Origin: Nocardioides pinisoli
GTDB lineage: Bacteria; Actinomycetota; Actinomycetes; Propionibacteriales; Nocardioidaceae
Length of the DNA stretch: 64,000 nt
Direction of reading: 5' to 3'
Assembly (NCBI RefSeq): GCF_024199985.1
Contig: NZ_JANARS010000005.1
Coordinates: forward strand, 1-64,000
Below the pieces are notes generated by a model. That model was given only the letters and a program-made list of their open reading frames with translations, had not been told where the DNA came from and searched no databases. A program made the position numbers and the translations under genes. Positions 9,009 to 19,136 of the stretch are shown one piece after another (positions within the stretch are counted from its first letter, which is position 1; the number at the start of each line of letters is the position of its first letter).

Positions 9009-10514
9009 GTGAGACCTCTCGCCGTGGCGGCTCCGAGCCCGGAGGCCGCGGACGCCGCCGAGGCGATCGCCCGTGCGGGCGGCTCGGCAGTGGACGCCGC
9101 GATCGCGGCCGCCCTGGTCGCGATGGTGACCGAGGTGGGGCTCGTCTCGCTGAGCTCGGGCGGCTTCGTCACGGTGCAGCCGGCGGCCGGAGCGGCCTAC
9201 ACGGTCGACGGGTGGATGGACCGGCCCGGCATCGGCCGCGACGCCGGGTCCGCGCCGGCACGGACGTGGGACGTCTCCACCGAGTACGGCGGCGGGGTGG
9301 ACATCACGATCGGCGCCGGGTCGGTCGCCACGCACGGGTCCCTCGCCGCCTTCGGCGAGGCCCACGCCCGCGACGGACGCCTGCCCTGGGCGGAGCTCGT
9401 CGGACCGGCGATCGACGTGGCGCGCGGCGGCTTCGCCCTGGGCTCGGCGTCGCGCTACTACCTGCGCCACGTCCACGAGTCGATCTTCGGGTGGGACCCG
9501 GCGAGCCACGCCGCCCTCCACGACTCCACGGGTCGGCTGACCGAGGAGCGCGTCGTCGTCGCCGACCTCGCGACGACGCTGGAGCACATCGCGAGCACGG
9601 GCCCGCGCGCCCTCCACCAGGGCGACCTCGCCGTCGCGATCGCGGCCGACGTCGGCGCCCGCGGCGGGCTCCTCGGCCACGCCGACCTGGCGGCGTACGC
9701 ACCGGTCGTCCGCGAGCCGCTGACCACCCGCGTCCACGGGTGGCGGCTCGCGACCGCGACGGCCCCCTCGGTCGGCGGCGTGGTCCTCGCGGCCATGCTG
9801 CGGCTGCTCGAGGACCGGCCCCGGGGCGGCTGGGAACCCGCCGACGTGGAGCACCTCGTCCGGGTGCAGCGCGCGGTCCTCGGCCACCGGCGCGAGGTGC
9901 TGGAGGTCGCTGCCGACCTCCCGGCCGCGTCCCGCGCCTGGCTCGACCGGGTCGACGCCGACCACCGGGCGGTGCTCGAGTCCGGGTCGACGGCCCACGT
10001 GTCGGTCACCGACGCCGACGGCTCGGCCTGCTCCCTCACGGTGTCGTCGGGCTACGGCGCCGGGATGGTCGCGGCCGGCACCGGGATCTGGCTCAACAAC
10101 TGCCTCGGCGAGCAGGAGCTCAACCCGCCGGCCCGGCAGGTGACCGCCGGCTCGCGCCTGCTCTCCAACATGGCCCCGGTCGTCGGACGCCACGACGACG
10201 GGTCCACCCTGGCGATCGGCTCGCCGGGCGCCGACCGCATCACCACGGCCGTCGTGTCCGCCCTGGCCGGCTTCGTCAACGGCGGGCTCGACCTCCACGC
10301 CGCCGTGGCGCACCCGCGGGTGCACGTCCACCGGGCGGGACTGCCCGACGAGGACGTTCGCGTCGAGGACGAGCTGTCGATGTACTTCGGTGGCGTCGGC
10401 GCGGCACTCACGCGACCCGACGGGCACCTCGAGGCCGTCGCCGACCCGCGCCGCGACGGGGTCGCCCGGGTGGTCGGAGTCAGTCGACCGCCGGGGCCAT
10501 CAGGTCGACGGTGA
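9009..10514 (+). CDS. gamma-glutamyltransferase-family (Ntn) hydrolase
   Basis: A 501-residue protein of the gamma-glutamyltranspeptidase family, which matures by self-cleavage before a catalytic Thr. The N-terminal half has EAADAAEAIARAGGSAVDAA and LSSGGFVTV. The probable nucleophile is Thr328 in GSTAHVSVTDADGSA, followed by GIWLNNCLGEQELNP and the SNMAPVV and IGSPGADRI blocks of the small subunit. I see no signal peptide, so a cytoplasmic role is likely. Actinobacterial relatives are annotated only as gamma-glutamyltransferases, and the true substrate is open. It starts at a GTG 20 bp after the methyltransferase and overlaps the convergent yczE-like gene by 35 bp. Confidence 0.85.
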   Translation: MRPLAVAAPSPEAADAAEAIARAGGSAVDAAIAAALVAMVTEVGLVSLSSGGFVTVQPAAGAAYTVDGWMDRPGIGRDAGSAPARTWDVSTEYGGGVDITIGAGSVATHGSLAAFGEAHARDGRLPWAELVGPAIDVARGGFALGSASRYYLRHVHESIFGWDPASHAALHDSTGRLTEERVVVADLATTLEHIASTGPRALHQGDLAVAIAADVGARGGLLGHADLAAYAPVVREPLTTRVHGWRLATATAPSVGGVVLAAMLRLLEDRPRGGWEPADVEHLVRVQRAVLGHRREVLEVAADLPAASRAWLDRVDADHRAVLESGSTAHVSVTDADGSACSLTVSSGYGAGMVAAGTGIWLNNCLGEQELNPPARQVTAGSRLLSNMAPVVGRHDDGSTLAIGSPGADRITTAVVSALAGFVNGGLDLHAAVAHPRVHVHRAGLPDEDVRVEDELSMYFGGVGAALTRPDGHLEAVADPRRDGVARVVGVSRPPGPSGRR

Positions 10515-11181
10515 ACCAGGGCAGCATCAGCTGGGTGAGCGGGCCGATCGCGAGCGCGTAGACCACCGTCCCCACGCCGAGGACGCCGCCGAGCAGGAGG
10601 CCGACGACCACGACGAAGACCTCGAGTCCGGTGCGGACGAGGCGCAGCGAGAGCCCGGTGCGGCGCGCGAGACCCGTCATCAGGCCGTCGCGCGGGCCCC
10701 GGCCGAGCTGGGCACCTATGTAGAGCGCGCTTGCCAGCCCGCAGAGCAGGACGCCGCCCGCCATCAGGCCGAGCCGGGCCGCGATCGCGTCCGGCCGGAC
10801 GAGCACGGCGAGGGTCGCGTCGGCGGACAGACCCACGACGACGGCGTTGCTGATGGTGCCGAGCCCCGGCATCTCCCGCAGCGGGATCCACAGCACGAGC
10901 ACGACGAAGCTGAAGAGCACGACCGCCTGGCCGAGGGTCATCGGCACGTGGCGGACGAAGCCGGAGTGCAGCACGTCCCACGGCGCCAGGCCGATCGCAC
11001 CACGCACCATCAGCGCCAGCGAGACGCCGTAGAGGACGAGCCCGACGTAGAGCTGGGGCAGGCGCCGGCCGAGCCGCCCGGCGCGCAGCTGGGCGAGGGG
11101 GCCGAGGTCGACGAGGACGCCGCGGGGTGCGAGGGCGGTGCCGGCGGGGCTGCCGGCGGGGATCGGGGTCGTGCGGGTCAT
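10480..11181 (-). CDS. yczE: YczE-family membrane protein
   Basis: A 233-residue integral membrane protein with about five to six segments, including LPQLYVGLVLYGVSLALMV, ALYIGAQLGRGPRDGLMTGLA and the GLAPWDVLHSG loop, characteristic of the YczE/YyaS family. Its biochemical role is unknown; in Bacillus, YczE has been tied to secondary-metabolite production. It is divergent from a MocR regulator across a perfect palindrome, the arrangement known for yczE and its regulator YczR. I start at the ATG of MTRTTPIPAG; an upstream in-frame start would lie inside the operator. The 3' end overlaps the gamma-glutamyltransferase-like gene. Confidence 0.85.
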   Translation of the reverse strand: MTRTTPIPAGSPAGTALAPRGVLVDLGPLAQLRAGRLGRRLPQLYVGLVLYGVSLALMVRGAIGLAPWDVLHSGFVRHVPMTLGQAVVLFSFVVLVLWIPLREMPGLGTISNAVVVGLSADATLAVLVRPDAIAARLGLMAGGVLLCGLASALYIGAQLGRGPRDGLMTGLARRTGLSLRLVRTGLEVFVVVVGLLLGGVLGVGTVVYALAIGPLTQLMLPWFTVDLMAPAVD

Positions 11182-11195
11182 GGCACCTATCGTGA

Positions 11196-11230
11196 CCACG
11201 ATTGGCCTTGTCCGACATAGCCAATCGTGG
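11196..11230. promoter_or_regulatory. palindromic operator between yczE and its MocR regulator
   Basis: CCACGATTGGC (11196-11206) and GCCAATCGTGG (11220-11230) are perfect 11-bp inverted repeats 13 nt apart. They sit between the two divergent starts, 14 bp from each. MocR-type regulators bind repeated half-sites in such positions, so this is the likely shared operator for autoregulation and yczE control. Confidence 0.7.
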
Positions 11231-11243
11231 AACAGTGGCCTGC

Positions 11244-12695
11244 ATGACCCGCGTCCTGCACGCTCAGCGCGTGGCCACCTTGGTCGGCACGTTCCCCCGC
11301 TCCCCCGCCTATCTCGGCCTGGCCGAGAGCTTGCGCGTCCTGATCGGCGACGGGCGGATCGGCATCGACGTACGCCTGCCGAGCGAGCGCGACCTGACCG
11401 CCGCCCTCGACGTCTCGCGCAGCACCGTGACCCGCGCCTACGAGGTGCTGCGGGAGTCCGGCTACGCCGAGGCCCGCCGCGGGTCCGGCACCTTCACCAC
11501 CGTTCCGGGCGGGCAGCGCCGCGCGCACGACCGGTCGCTGATGCCGGGCACCGGCGGCGAGGACGTCATCGACCTCAACTGCGCGGCCCACTCCGCGCCG
11601 CCCGGCCTGGTCGAGGCCTACCAGCGCGCGACCGAGCAGCTGCCGGCCTACCTGAGCGGCCCGGGCTACTTCCCGCTCGGCGTGCCCGCGCTGCAGGCGC
11701 GGATCGCGGCCGCCTACGAGGCCCGCGGGCTGCCGACCGTGCCCGAGCAGGTCATGGTGACGGCCGGGGCACTCGCGGCGGCGTCCGTCGTGGCGCAGGC
11801 CTTCACCGCCCCGGGCGAGCGGGTCGTCGTCGAGTCACCGACCTACCCCAACGCCACCCAGGCGGTGCGGCACGCGGGAGCCCGCCTGGTCGCCGCGACG
11901 GTCGACCCCGACGGGTGGGACCTCGACCAGCTGGCCGCCACGCTGCGCCAGACCTCGCCCCGCCTGGCCTACCTGATCCCCGACTTCCAGAACCCGACCG
12001 GGCAGCTGATGGACGACGACCAGCGCGCGGAGCTCGCCCGGGCCCTCGCCCGCACGCGCACCACCGTCGTCGCCGACGAGGCCCACCAGGCGCTCGCCCT
12101 GAGACCGGGCCTGGCCGACGACATGCCACGGCCGCTCGCGGCCCACGCCCCCGACGCCATCACCATCGGCAGTGCGAGCAAGTCGTTCTGGGGCGGGCTG
12201 CGCCTGGGCTGGGTGCGGGCCCCGCTCGCCGACATGGACCGGCTGCTGCAGGCGCGCATCGGCCTCGACCTGGGCGCGCCGGTCTTCGAGCAGCTGGTGC
12301 TCGCCGACCTGCTGGATCACGCCCACGAGGTGCTGCCGGCCCACCGCGAGCGGCTCCTCACCGGACGCGACGCCCTCGTCGCGGCCGTCCGTGAGCACCT
12401 GCCGTCGTGGCGCTTCCGGGTCCCCGAGGGCGGGCTGGCGCTCTGGTGCGAGCTGCCTGAGGCGCTCGGCACCGCGACGACGGTCGAGGCCGAGCGCCGC
12501 GGGCTGGTCGTCGCACCGGGGCCGGTCTTCGCGGTGGAGGGTGGCCTCGACCGCTTCGTCCGGATCCCCTGGACCGCCTCCCCCGACGACCTGACCGAGG
12601 CCGTACGACGCCTCGCCGCCGCGTGGGAGCACGTGTCCACCGACGCGGCCCGGCCGACAGCGCGTCGCGCTGCCGGGCGGGTGATGGTCGCCTAG
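11244..12695 (+). CDS. yczR: MocR-family (GntR wHTH-aminotransferase) regulator, YczR-like
   Basis: A 483-residue regulator. An N-terminal GntR winged helix (about residues 22-88: LPSERDLTAALDVSRSTVTR, then YAEARRGSGTF as the wing) is joined to a fold-type I aminotransferase domain. The PLP-binding Lys313 is in IGSASKSFWGGLRLGW; IPDFQNPTGQLM and the DEAHQ segment complete the cofactor site. MocR proteins use PLP to sense metabolites and generally regulate the divergent neighbour, here yczE. The ATG at 11244 is preferred; an upstream TTG in frame falls within the operator palindrome. It converges with serA, leaving 11 bp between the stops. Confidence 0.88.
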   Translation: MTRVLHAQRVATLVGTFPRSPAYLGLAESLRVLIGDGRIGIDVRLPSERDLTAALDVSRSTVTRAYEVLRESGYAEARRGSGTFTTVPGGQRRAHDRSLMPGTGGEDVIDLNCAAHSAPPGLVEAYQRATEQLPAYLSGPGYFPLGVPALQARIAAAYEARGLPTVPEQVMVTAGALAAASVVAQAFTAPGERVVVESPTYPNATQAVRHAGARLVAATVDPDGWDLDQLAATLRQTSPRLAYLIPDFQNPTGQLMDDDQRAELARALARTRTTVVADEAHQALALRPGLADDMPRPLAAHAPDAITIGSASKSFWGGLRLGWVRAPLADMDRLLQARIGLDLGAPVFEQLVLADLLDHAHEVLPAHRERLLTGRDALVAAVREHLPSWRFRVPEGGLALWCELPEALGTATTVEAERRGLVVAPGPVFAVEGGLDRFVRIPWTASPDDLTEAVRRLAAAWEHVSTDAARPTARRAAGRVMVA

Positions 12696-12706
12696 CGGCG
12701 ACCGCC

Positions 12707-14311
12707 TCAGACCAGGTCGGCGGCGCGCACCGAGACCGCGTCGATGGCGGCCTCGATCTCAGCGAGGGTCTCGGCCGGGATCGCCGAGTCGACGCTGAGC
12801 GCGACGAGCGCCTCGCCACCCTTGCCCTGGCGGGACACCTGCATGCCGGCGATGTTGACCTGCGCGTCGCCCAGGATCCCGCCGACGGTGCCGACCATGC
12901 CGGGCCGGTCGGCGTAGGTGAAGAACGCGAGGTGCTCGGTGGGCTCGATGTCGACGTCGAAGCCGTTGACCTCGACCAGCCGCTCCTTCTGCGCCAGCCC
13001 CACGAGCGTCCCGCTGACCGACACCTGGGTGCCGTCGGCGAGGGTGCCGCGCAGCGTGATCAGGTTGCGGTGGTCGGGGCTCTCCGCCTCGGTCACCAGG
13101 CGCACCTCGGTGCCACGCTCGGCCGCGAGCAGCGGGGCGTTGACGTAGGAGACCTGCTCCTCGACGATGTCGGCGAAGACCCCCTTCAGCGCGGCCAGCT
13201 CGAGCACCTTGACGTCGTACTCCGTGATCTCGCCGCGGACCTCCACGTCGAGCTGCTGGGCGACCTCGCCGGCGAGCGCGGTGAAGACGCGGCCCAGCTT
13301 CTCGGTGAGCGGGATGCCGGGACGGACGTCCTCGGCGATGACCCCGCCCTGCACGTTGACCGCGTCCGGGACCAGCTCGCCGCCCAGCGCGAGGCGGACC
13401 GACCGGGCGACGGCGACGCCCGCCTTCTCCTGGGCCTCGTCGGTGGAGGCGCCGAGGTGGGGGGTGGCGACGACGTTCTCGAGCTCGAACAGCGGGCTGT
13501 CGGTGCAGGGCTCGCTCGCGAAGACGTCGAGGCCGGCCGCGGCGATCTGGCCGGTCTTGAGGGCGTCGAACAGCGCGGCCTCGTCGACGATCCCGCCGCG
13601 GGCGGCGTTGACCAGGACCAGGCTGCGCTTGGCCCGGGCGAGCTGGTCGGCACCGATCAGGCCGACCGTCTCCGGCGTCTTGGGCAGGTGGACGCTCATG
13701 AAGTCGGACTCGGCGAGCAGCGTGTCGAGGTCGACGAGGCGTACGCCCATCTGCGCGGCGCGACCGGCCTGCACGTAGGGGTCGTAGGCGATGACCTTCA
13801 TGCCGAAGGCGCTGAGGCGCTGGGCGACGAGGACGCCGATGCGGCCGAGGCCGACGATGCCGACGGTCTTCTCGTAGAGCTCGATGCCGGTGTACTTCGA
13901 CCGCTTCCACTCGCCTCCGCGGAGCGCGGCGTGGGCCGGGCTGATGTGGCGGGCCGCCGCGAGCATCAGCGCGACGGCGAGCTCGGCGGCGCTGACGATG
14001 TTGGAGGTCGGCGCGTTGACGACCATGACGCCGGCCTGGGTGGCGGCCCTGACGTCGACGTTGTCGAGGCCGACCCCGGCGCGGGCGACGACCTTCAGCC
14101 GCTGCGCCGCGGCGAGCGCCTCGGCGTCGACCTTGGTCGCGGAGCGCACCAGGATCGCGTCGACGTCGGCGATCGCCGGGATGAGCTCGGCGCGGTCGGC
14201 TCCGTTGCAGCTGCGGATCTCGAAGTCCGGGCCGAGCGCCTCGATCGTGGCGGGGCTCAGCTCTTCGGCGATGAGCACGACTGGCCGGGCGTGGGTGGCG
14301 GGTGCGTTCAC
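12707..14311 (-). CDS. serA: D-3-phosphoglycerate dehydrogenase
   Basis: A 534-residue type-I (long) SerA, the first enzyme of serine synthesis, oxidising 3-phosphoglycerate with NAD. The substrate domain starts PVVLIAEELSPATIEALGPD. The nucleotide-binding domain has VGIVGLGRIGVLVAQRLSAF and the catalytic Arg/Glu/His region in LVNAARGGIVDEAAL and ATPHLGASTDEAQ. The allosteric substrate-binding domain and a C-terminal ACT domain (HLAFFTYADRPGMVGTVGG) that binds L-serine follow, as in mycobacteria. The GTG start of VNAPATHARP has GAGGA upstream and avoids a 21-codon extension unlike the family. Confidence 0.95.
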   Translation of the reverse strand: MNAPATHARPVVLIAEELSPATIEALGPDFEIRSCNGADRAELIPAIADVDAILVRSATKVDAEALAAAQRLKVVARAGVGLDNVDVRAATQAGVMVVNAPTSNIVSAAELAVALMLAAARHISPAHAALRGGEWKRSKYTGIELYEKTVGIVGLGRIGVLVAQRLSAFGMKVIAYDPYVQAGRAAQMGVRLVDLDTLLAESDFMSVHLPKTPETVGLIGADQLARAKRSLVLVNAARGGIVDEAALFDALKTGQIAAAGLDVFASEPCTDSPLFELENVVATPHLGASTDEAQEKAGVAVARSVRLALGGELVPDAVNVQGGVIAEDVRPGIPLTEKLGRVFTALAGEVAQQLDVEVRGEITEYDVKVLELAALKGVFADIVEEQVSYVNAPLLAAERGTEVRLVTEAESPDHRNLITLRGTLADGTQVSVSGTLVGLAQKERLVEVNGFDVDIEPTEHLAFFTYADRPGMVGTVGGILGDAQVNIAGMQVSRQGKGGEALVALSVDSAIPAETLAEIEAAIDAVSVRAADLV

Positions 14312-14489
14312 AGCGGGGTCCTCGTGGAGTGGCAAGGGTCTGTCCGGGACTGCACGACGCTGTGCCCGGCCCACACTACCCGCGGGTCAGCCCGGCCCTC
14401 GAACCCGTCCCACTCCTCAGCCCCGGACCCCACGCAGCCCCCGCTCCCCACCCCGAGCCGTACGCCGGACCGGTGTCGGTGGCGGCCCC

Positions 14490-14495
14490 TACGAT
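14490..14495 (+). promoter_or_regulatory. -10 box for a leaderless YdeI-like transcript
   Basis: TACGAT is followed by a 6-nt spacer and the ATG at 14502, with no Shine-Dalgarno sequence in between. Confidence 0.6.
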
Positions 14496-14501
14496 CGGGC
14501 C

Positions 14502-15074
14502 ATGGGCGTGATGGACGACGCGGAGCGGCTCGAGCCGGCGACCGTCGAGGAGTGGAGCGCGTGGCTGCGCGAGCACCACGAGCAGCCGCAGGGCGTGTGG
14601 CTGGTGGGCCCGCGCAAGGCTGCCGACCGGCCGTTCTCCTACGAGGAGTCCGTCCTCGAGGCGCTGCGCTACGGCTGGGTCGACTCGACCGTCAAGCCGC
14701 TCGACGAGCACCGCTCGATGCAGTGGTTCGCCCCACGCCGCCCGGGAAGCTTCTGGACCCGGATCAACAAGGGACGGGTGGCCCGCCTCGAGGAGGCCGG
14801 GCTGATGGAGCCCGCCGGCGCCGCGGCCGTGGCGCGGGCCAAGGAGTCGGGTGCGTGGACCCTGATGGACGAGGTCGAGGACGGCGTCGTGCCCGACGAC
14901 CTCGCCGAGGCCTTCAGCCGGCACCCGGGCTCCCGCGAGCACTGGGACTCATGGTCGGCCTCCGCGCAGAAGCTCATGCTCACCTGGATCGTGCTGGCCA
15001 AGCGGCCGGAGACGCGAGCCACCCGGGTGGAGACGACGGCCGCGAAGGCCGCCCAGGGTATCAAGGCGCAGTGA
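14502..15074 (+). CDS. YdeI/OmpD-associated-family protein
   Basis: A 190-residue cytoplasmic protein of the YdeI / OmpD-associated family. It shows the N-terminal VEEWSAWLREHHEQPQGVWL, the ALRYGWVDSTVKPLDEHR segment, RRPGSFWTRINKGRVARLEE, and near the C-terminus the WDSWSASAQKLMLTWIVLAK and RVETTAAKAAQG helices. In this family the C-terminal region ends in a conserved Arg/Thr helix. Members occur widely in actinobacteria without a known activity. It stands alone on the plus strand and converges with the FrnE-like gene, 9 bp apart. A leaderless -10 box fixes the ATG. Confidence 0.82.
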   Translation: MGVMDDAERLEPATVEEWSAWLREHHEQPQGVWLVGPRKAADRPFSYEESVLEALRYGWVDSTVKPLDEHRSMQWFAPRRPGSFWTRINKGRVARLEEAGLMEPAGAAAVARAKESGAWTLMDEVEDGVVPDDLAEAFSRHPGSREHWDSWSASAQKLMLTWIVLAKRPETRATRVETTAAKAAQGIKAQ

Positions 15075-15083
15075 CGCGCCGCG

Positions 15084-15800
15084 TCAGATGGCGCAGCCGT
15101 CCGGGCCGCACTCCTGCCCGTCCGCGCTGCCGGTCGCGAGCACCTCGATCGCCGGGCGCGACTCCGCCCACGCCCGCTCGAGCACCTGCGTGAAGACCTC
15201 CGTCGGCTGCGCGCCGGAGACGCCGTACTTCTGGTCCACGACGAAGAACGGCACACCGTTGGCGCCGTAGGCCTGGGCCTGCGCGACGTCGGCGTGCACG
15301 TCGTCCTCGAACTCGCGGGAGGCGAGGACCTCCTCGACCCGCGTCGCGTCGAGTCCAGCGGCCACGGCGACCTCGCGCAGCACGGCCGGGTCGGCGACGT
15401 TGCGCGCCTCGGTGAAGTAGGCCTCGAGCAGCGCCTCCTTCACCCGGCCCTGCAGCTCGTGGCCACCCTGCTCGTGGGCGAGGTGGATCAGGCGGTGCGC
15501 GTCGACGGTGTTGAGGTGCAGCGTCTGGGAGAGCCGGTAGACCAGCCCCTCCTCGGCCGCGACCGCCTCGACCCGGTCCTGCATCTGCTGGGCGCCCTCG
15601 GGCGACTGGCCGTACTTGCGCGCCAGCATCGTCGTGGTGCTCTCCGTCGGCTCGGTCGGCGCGCCGGGGTCGAGCTGGTAGGAGCGCCAGTGCACCTCCA
15701 CCTCGTCGGCGTGCTCGAAGTCGGCGAGGGCGTTCTCGATGCGGCGCTTGCCGATGTAGCACCACGGGCAGACGACGTCGGACCAGATCTCGATCTTCAC
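15084..15800 (-). CDS. FrnE-like DsbA-family oxidoreductase
   Basis: A 238-residue cytoplasmic thioredoxin-fold protein. The CPWC active site is Cys11-Cys14 in WSDVVCPWCYIGKRRIE. The inserted helical domain includes LNTVDAHRLIHLAHEQG and VKEALLEAYFTEARNV, and GANGVPFFVVDQKYGVSGAQ forms the cis-Pro region typical of FrnE / polyketide-biosynthesis dithiol isomerases. A Cys-containing tail (GQECGPDGCAI) resembles extra redox cysteines seen in FrnE relatives. It probably handles disulfides or redox stress; the partner is unknown. It follows the NCS1 permease on the same strand after 39 bp. Confidence 0.88.
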   Translation of the reverse strand: MKIEIWSDVVCPWCYIGKRRIENALADFEHADEVEVHWRSYQLDPGAPTEPTESTTTMLARKYGQSPEGAQQMQDRVEAVAAEEGLVYRLSQTLHLNTVDAHRLIHLAHEQGGHELQGRVKEALLEAYFTEARNVADPAVLREVAVAAGLDATRVEEVLASREFEDDVHADVAQAQAYGANGVPFFVVDQKYGVSGAQPTEVFTQVLERAWAESRPAIEVLATGSADGQECGPDGCAI

Positions 15801-15839
15801 GCCCGGCCCAACGCGGCCGCCGATCCGGGTGTTCCCGGC

Positions 15840-17339
15840 TCAGGACTCCTGGCGGCGCACCGTCGCCCGGCGGGCGACGTAGGTCACGCCGAAGCCCAGG
15901 ACGAGCGCGAGCAGCACGCCGAGGTTGGCGTACGCCCACGGTCCCTCCCAGTACGGGCCGGCCGGGTCGTCGACGTAGGTGCCGAGCCCCAGCGGCTCGA
16001 TCAGGAAGCCCTGCCAGTTGTTCCAGGTGGCGTCGGCGGCGAAGTTGTTGACGACGAGGCCCCAGCCGACGACGGAGGCGCCGACCATCGTGGCGATCGA
16101 GGTGACGTCGACCGACCCGTAGCGACCGGACGGGTCGAACAGCGCGTCCTCGTCGTAGTCGCGCCTGCGCAGCGCGATGTCGGCGATCATGATCCCCGCC
16201 CACGCGGCCAGCGGGACGCCGAGGGTGATGAGGAAGCTCTGGAACGGGCCCAGGAAGTCCTCGGCGAAGAAGACCACCCAGATCGTGCCGAGGGTGAGGA
16301 TGAGGCCGTCGACGAACGCCGCGGCCGGCCGCGGGATGCGCACGCCCAGGGACAGCAGGGTCAGGCCGGAGGAGTAGATGCCGAGCACCGCGCCGCTGAC
16401 GAGCGCGAGGATCGCGGCGAGCAGGAACGGCACGAGGAACCAGGTGGGCAGCAGCGTGCCGAGGGTGCCGATCGGGTCGGCGACGATGCCGGCGGACAGG
16501 TCGCTGGACGAGCCGGCGAGGAGGAGCCCGAAGACGACCAGCAGGACGGGGGCGATCGCCCCGCCGAAGGTGTTCCAGCCGACGATGGCGGCGCCCGGGG
16601 CGTCGCGGTGCTGGTAGCGCGACCAGTCGGCGGCGATGTTGATCCAGCCGAGCCCGAAGCCGGTCATCACCATGACGAGCGCGCCGACCATCTGCTGCAC
16701 GCTGCCGTTCGGGATGTCGCTCACCGCGGACCAGTCGATCTCGTCGACGGTGAGCGCGACGTAGACGATGGTGGCGATGCCGGTGATCCAGGTCAGCACC
16801 GACTGCATCCGCATGATCACGTGGTAGCCGGCGACGCTGGCCGAGACGATGAGCAGCGCGACGACGACGGTGGCGACCACCTGCGTCGTGGTGCCGCCCG
16901 ACCAGCCGAGCTGGTCGAAGATCGTGGCCGTCGCGAGCACGGCGAGGATCGCGAGGAAGGTCTCCCAGCCGATGGAGACCAGCCATGAGACGACGCCCGG
17001 CACCTTCTGCCCGTTGACGCCGAACGCCGCCCGGCTCAGCACCATCGTGGGCGCCGAGCCGCGCTTGCCGGCGATGGCGATGATGCCGCACAGCGCGAAC
17101 GACACGACGATGCCGACCACCGTGACGGCCAGCGCCTGGACGAAGGAGATGCCGAAGCCCAGCACGAACGAGCCGTAGCTGATGCCGAACACCGACACGT
17201 TGGCGGCGAACCACGGCCAGAACAGGTCGCGGGGCCGCGCGGTCCGCGCGGACTCCTCGATGATCTCGATGCCGGTCGTCTCGACGCCGAGACGACGGGT
17301 CTGCTCCAGCCCCGACGCGGGCGTGGTCGTGTTGCTCAT
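15840..17339 (-). CDS. NCS1-family cytosine/purine permease
   Basis: A 499-residue membrane transporter of the nucleobase:cation symporter-1 family with about 12 segments. The cytoplasmic start ends RPRDLFWPWFAANVSVFGISYG, the NCS1 N-terminal signature. LSRAAFGVNGQKVPG lies in the first part of the core, and SVLTWITGIATIVYV and GLGWINIAADWSRY in the middle. CodB-like members import cytosine with Na+ or H+; other members carry purines, hydantoins or thiamine precursors, so the substrate is not certain. The ATG of MSNTTTPASG gives the usual length. No nucleobase-degrading gene is adjacent. Confidence 0.85.
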   Translation of the reverse strand: MSNTTTPASGLEQTRRLGVETTGIEIIEESARTARPRDLFWPWFAANVSVFGISYGSFVLGFGISFVQALAVTVVGIVVSFALCGIIAIAGKRGSAPTMVLSRAAFGVNGQKVPGVVSWLVSIGWETFLAILAVLATATIFDQLGWSGGTTTQVVATVVVALLIVSASVAGYHVIMRMQSVLTWITGIATIVYVALTVDEIDWSAVSDIPNGSVQQMVGALVMVMTGFGLGWINIAADWSRYQHRDAPGAAIVGWNTFGGAIAPVLLVVFGLLLAGSSSDLSAGIVADPIGTLGTLLPTWFLVPFLLAAILALVSGAVLGIYSSGLTLLSLGVRIPRPAAAFVDGLILTLGTIWVVFFAEDFLGPFQSFLITLGVPLAAWAGIMIADIALRRRDYDEDALFDPSGRYGSVDVTSIATMVGASVVGWGLVVNNFAADATWNNWQGFLIEPLGLGTYVDDPAGPYWEGPWAYANLGVLLALVLGFGVTYVARRATVRRQES

Positions 17340-17416
17340 GACCGCATCGTCGCGCACCCGTCGCCCGGGAGCCAGCACCGCCCGCCTGCTCGGGCGGGGC
17401 GAGCAGCCGGGAGACG

Positions 17417-17461
17417 CCGACGGCGCGCCGGCGACCAGGTGGTGTGCCGGCGCGCCGTCGG
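17417..17461 (-). terminator. strong hairpin terminator after ilvC
   Basis: CCGACGGCGCGCCGGC (17417-17432) and its exact complement (17446-17461) form a perfect 16-bp stem with a 13-nt loop. It starts 18 bp after the ilvC stop. There is no T-run, as is common for actinobacterial hairpin terminators. Confidence 0.7.
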
Positions 17462-17479
17462 ACGCGGGTGCGGGCTGGC

Positions 17480-19132
<1,653 letters not shown>

Positions 19133-19136
<4 letters not shown>

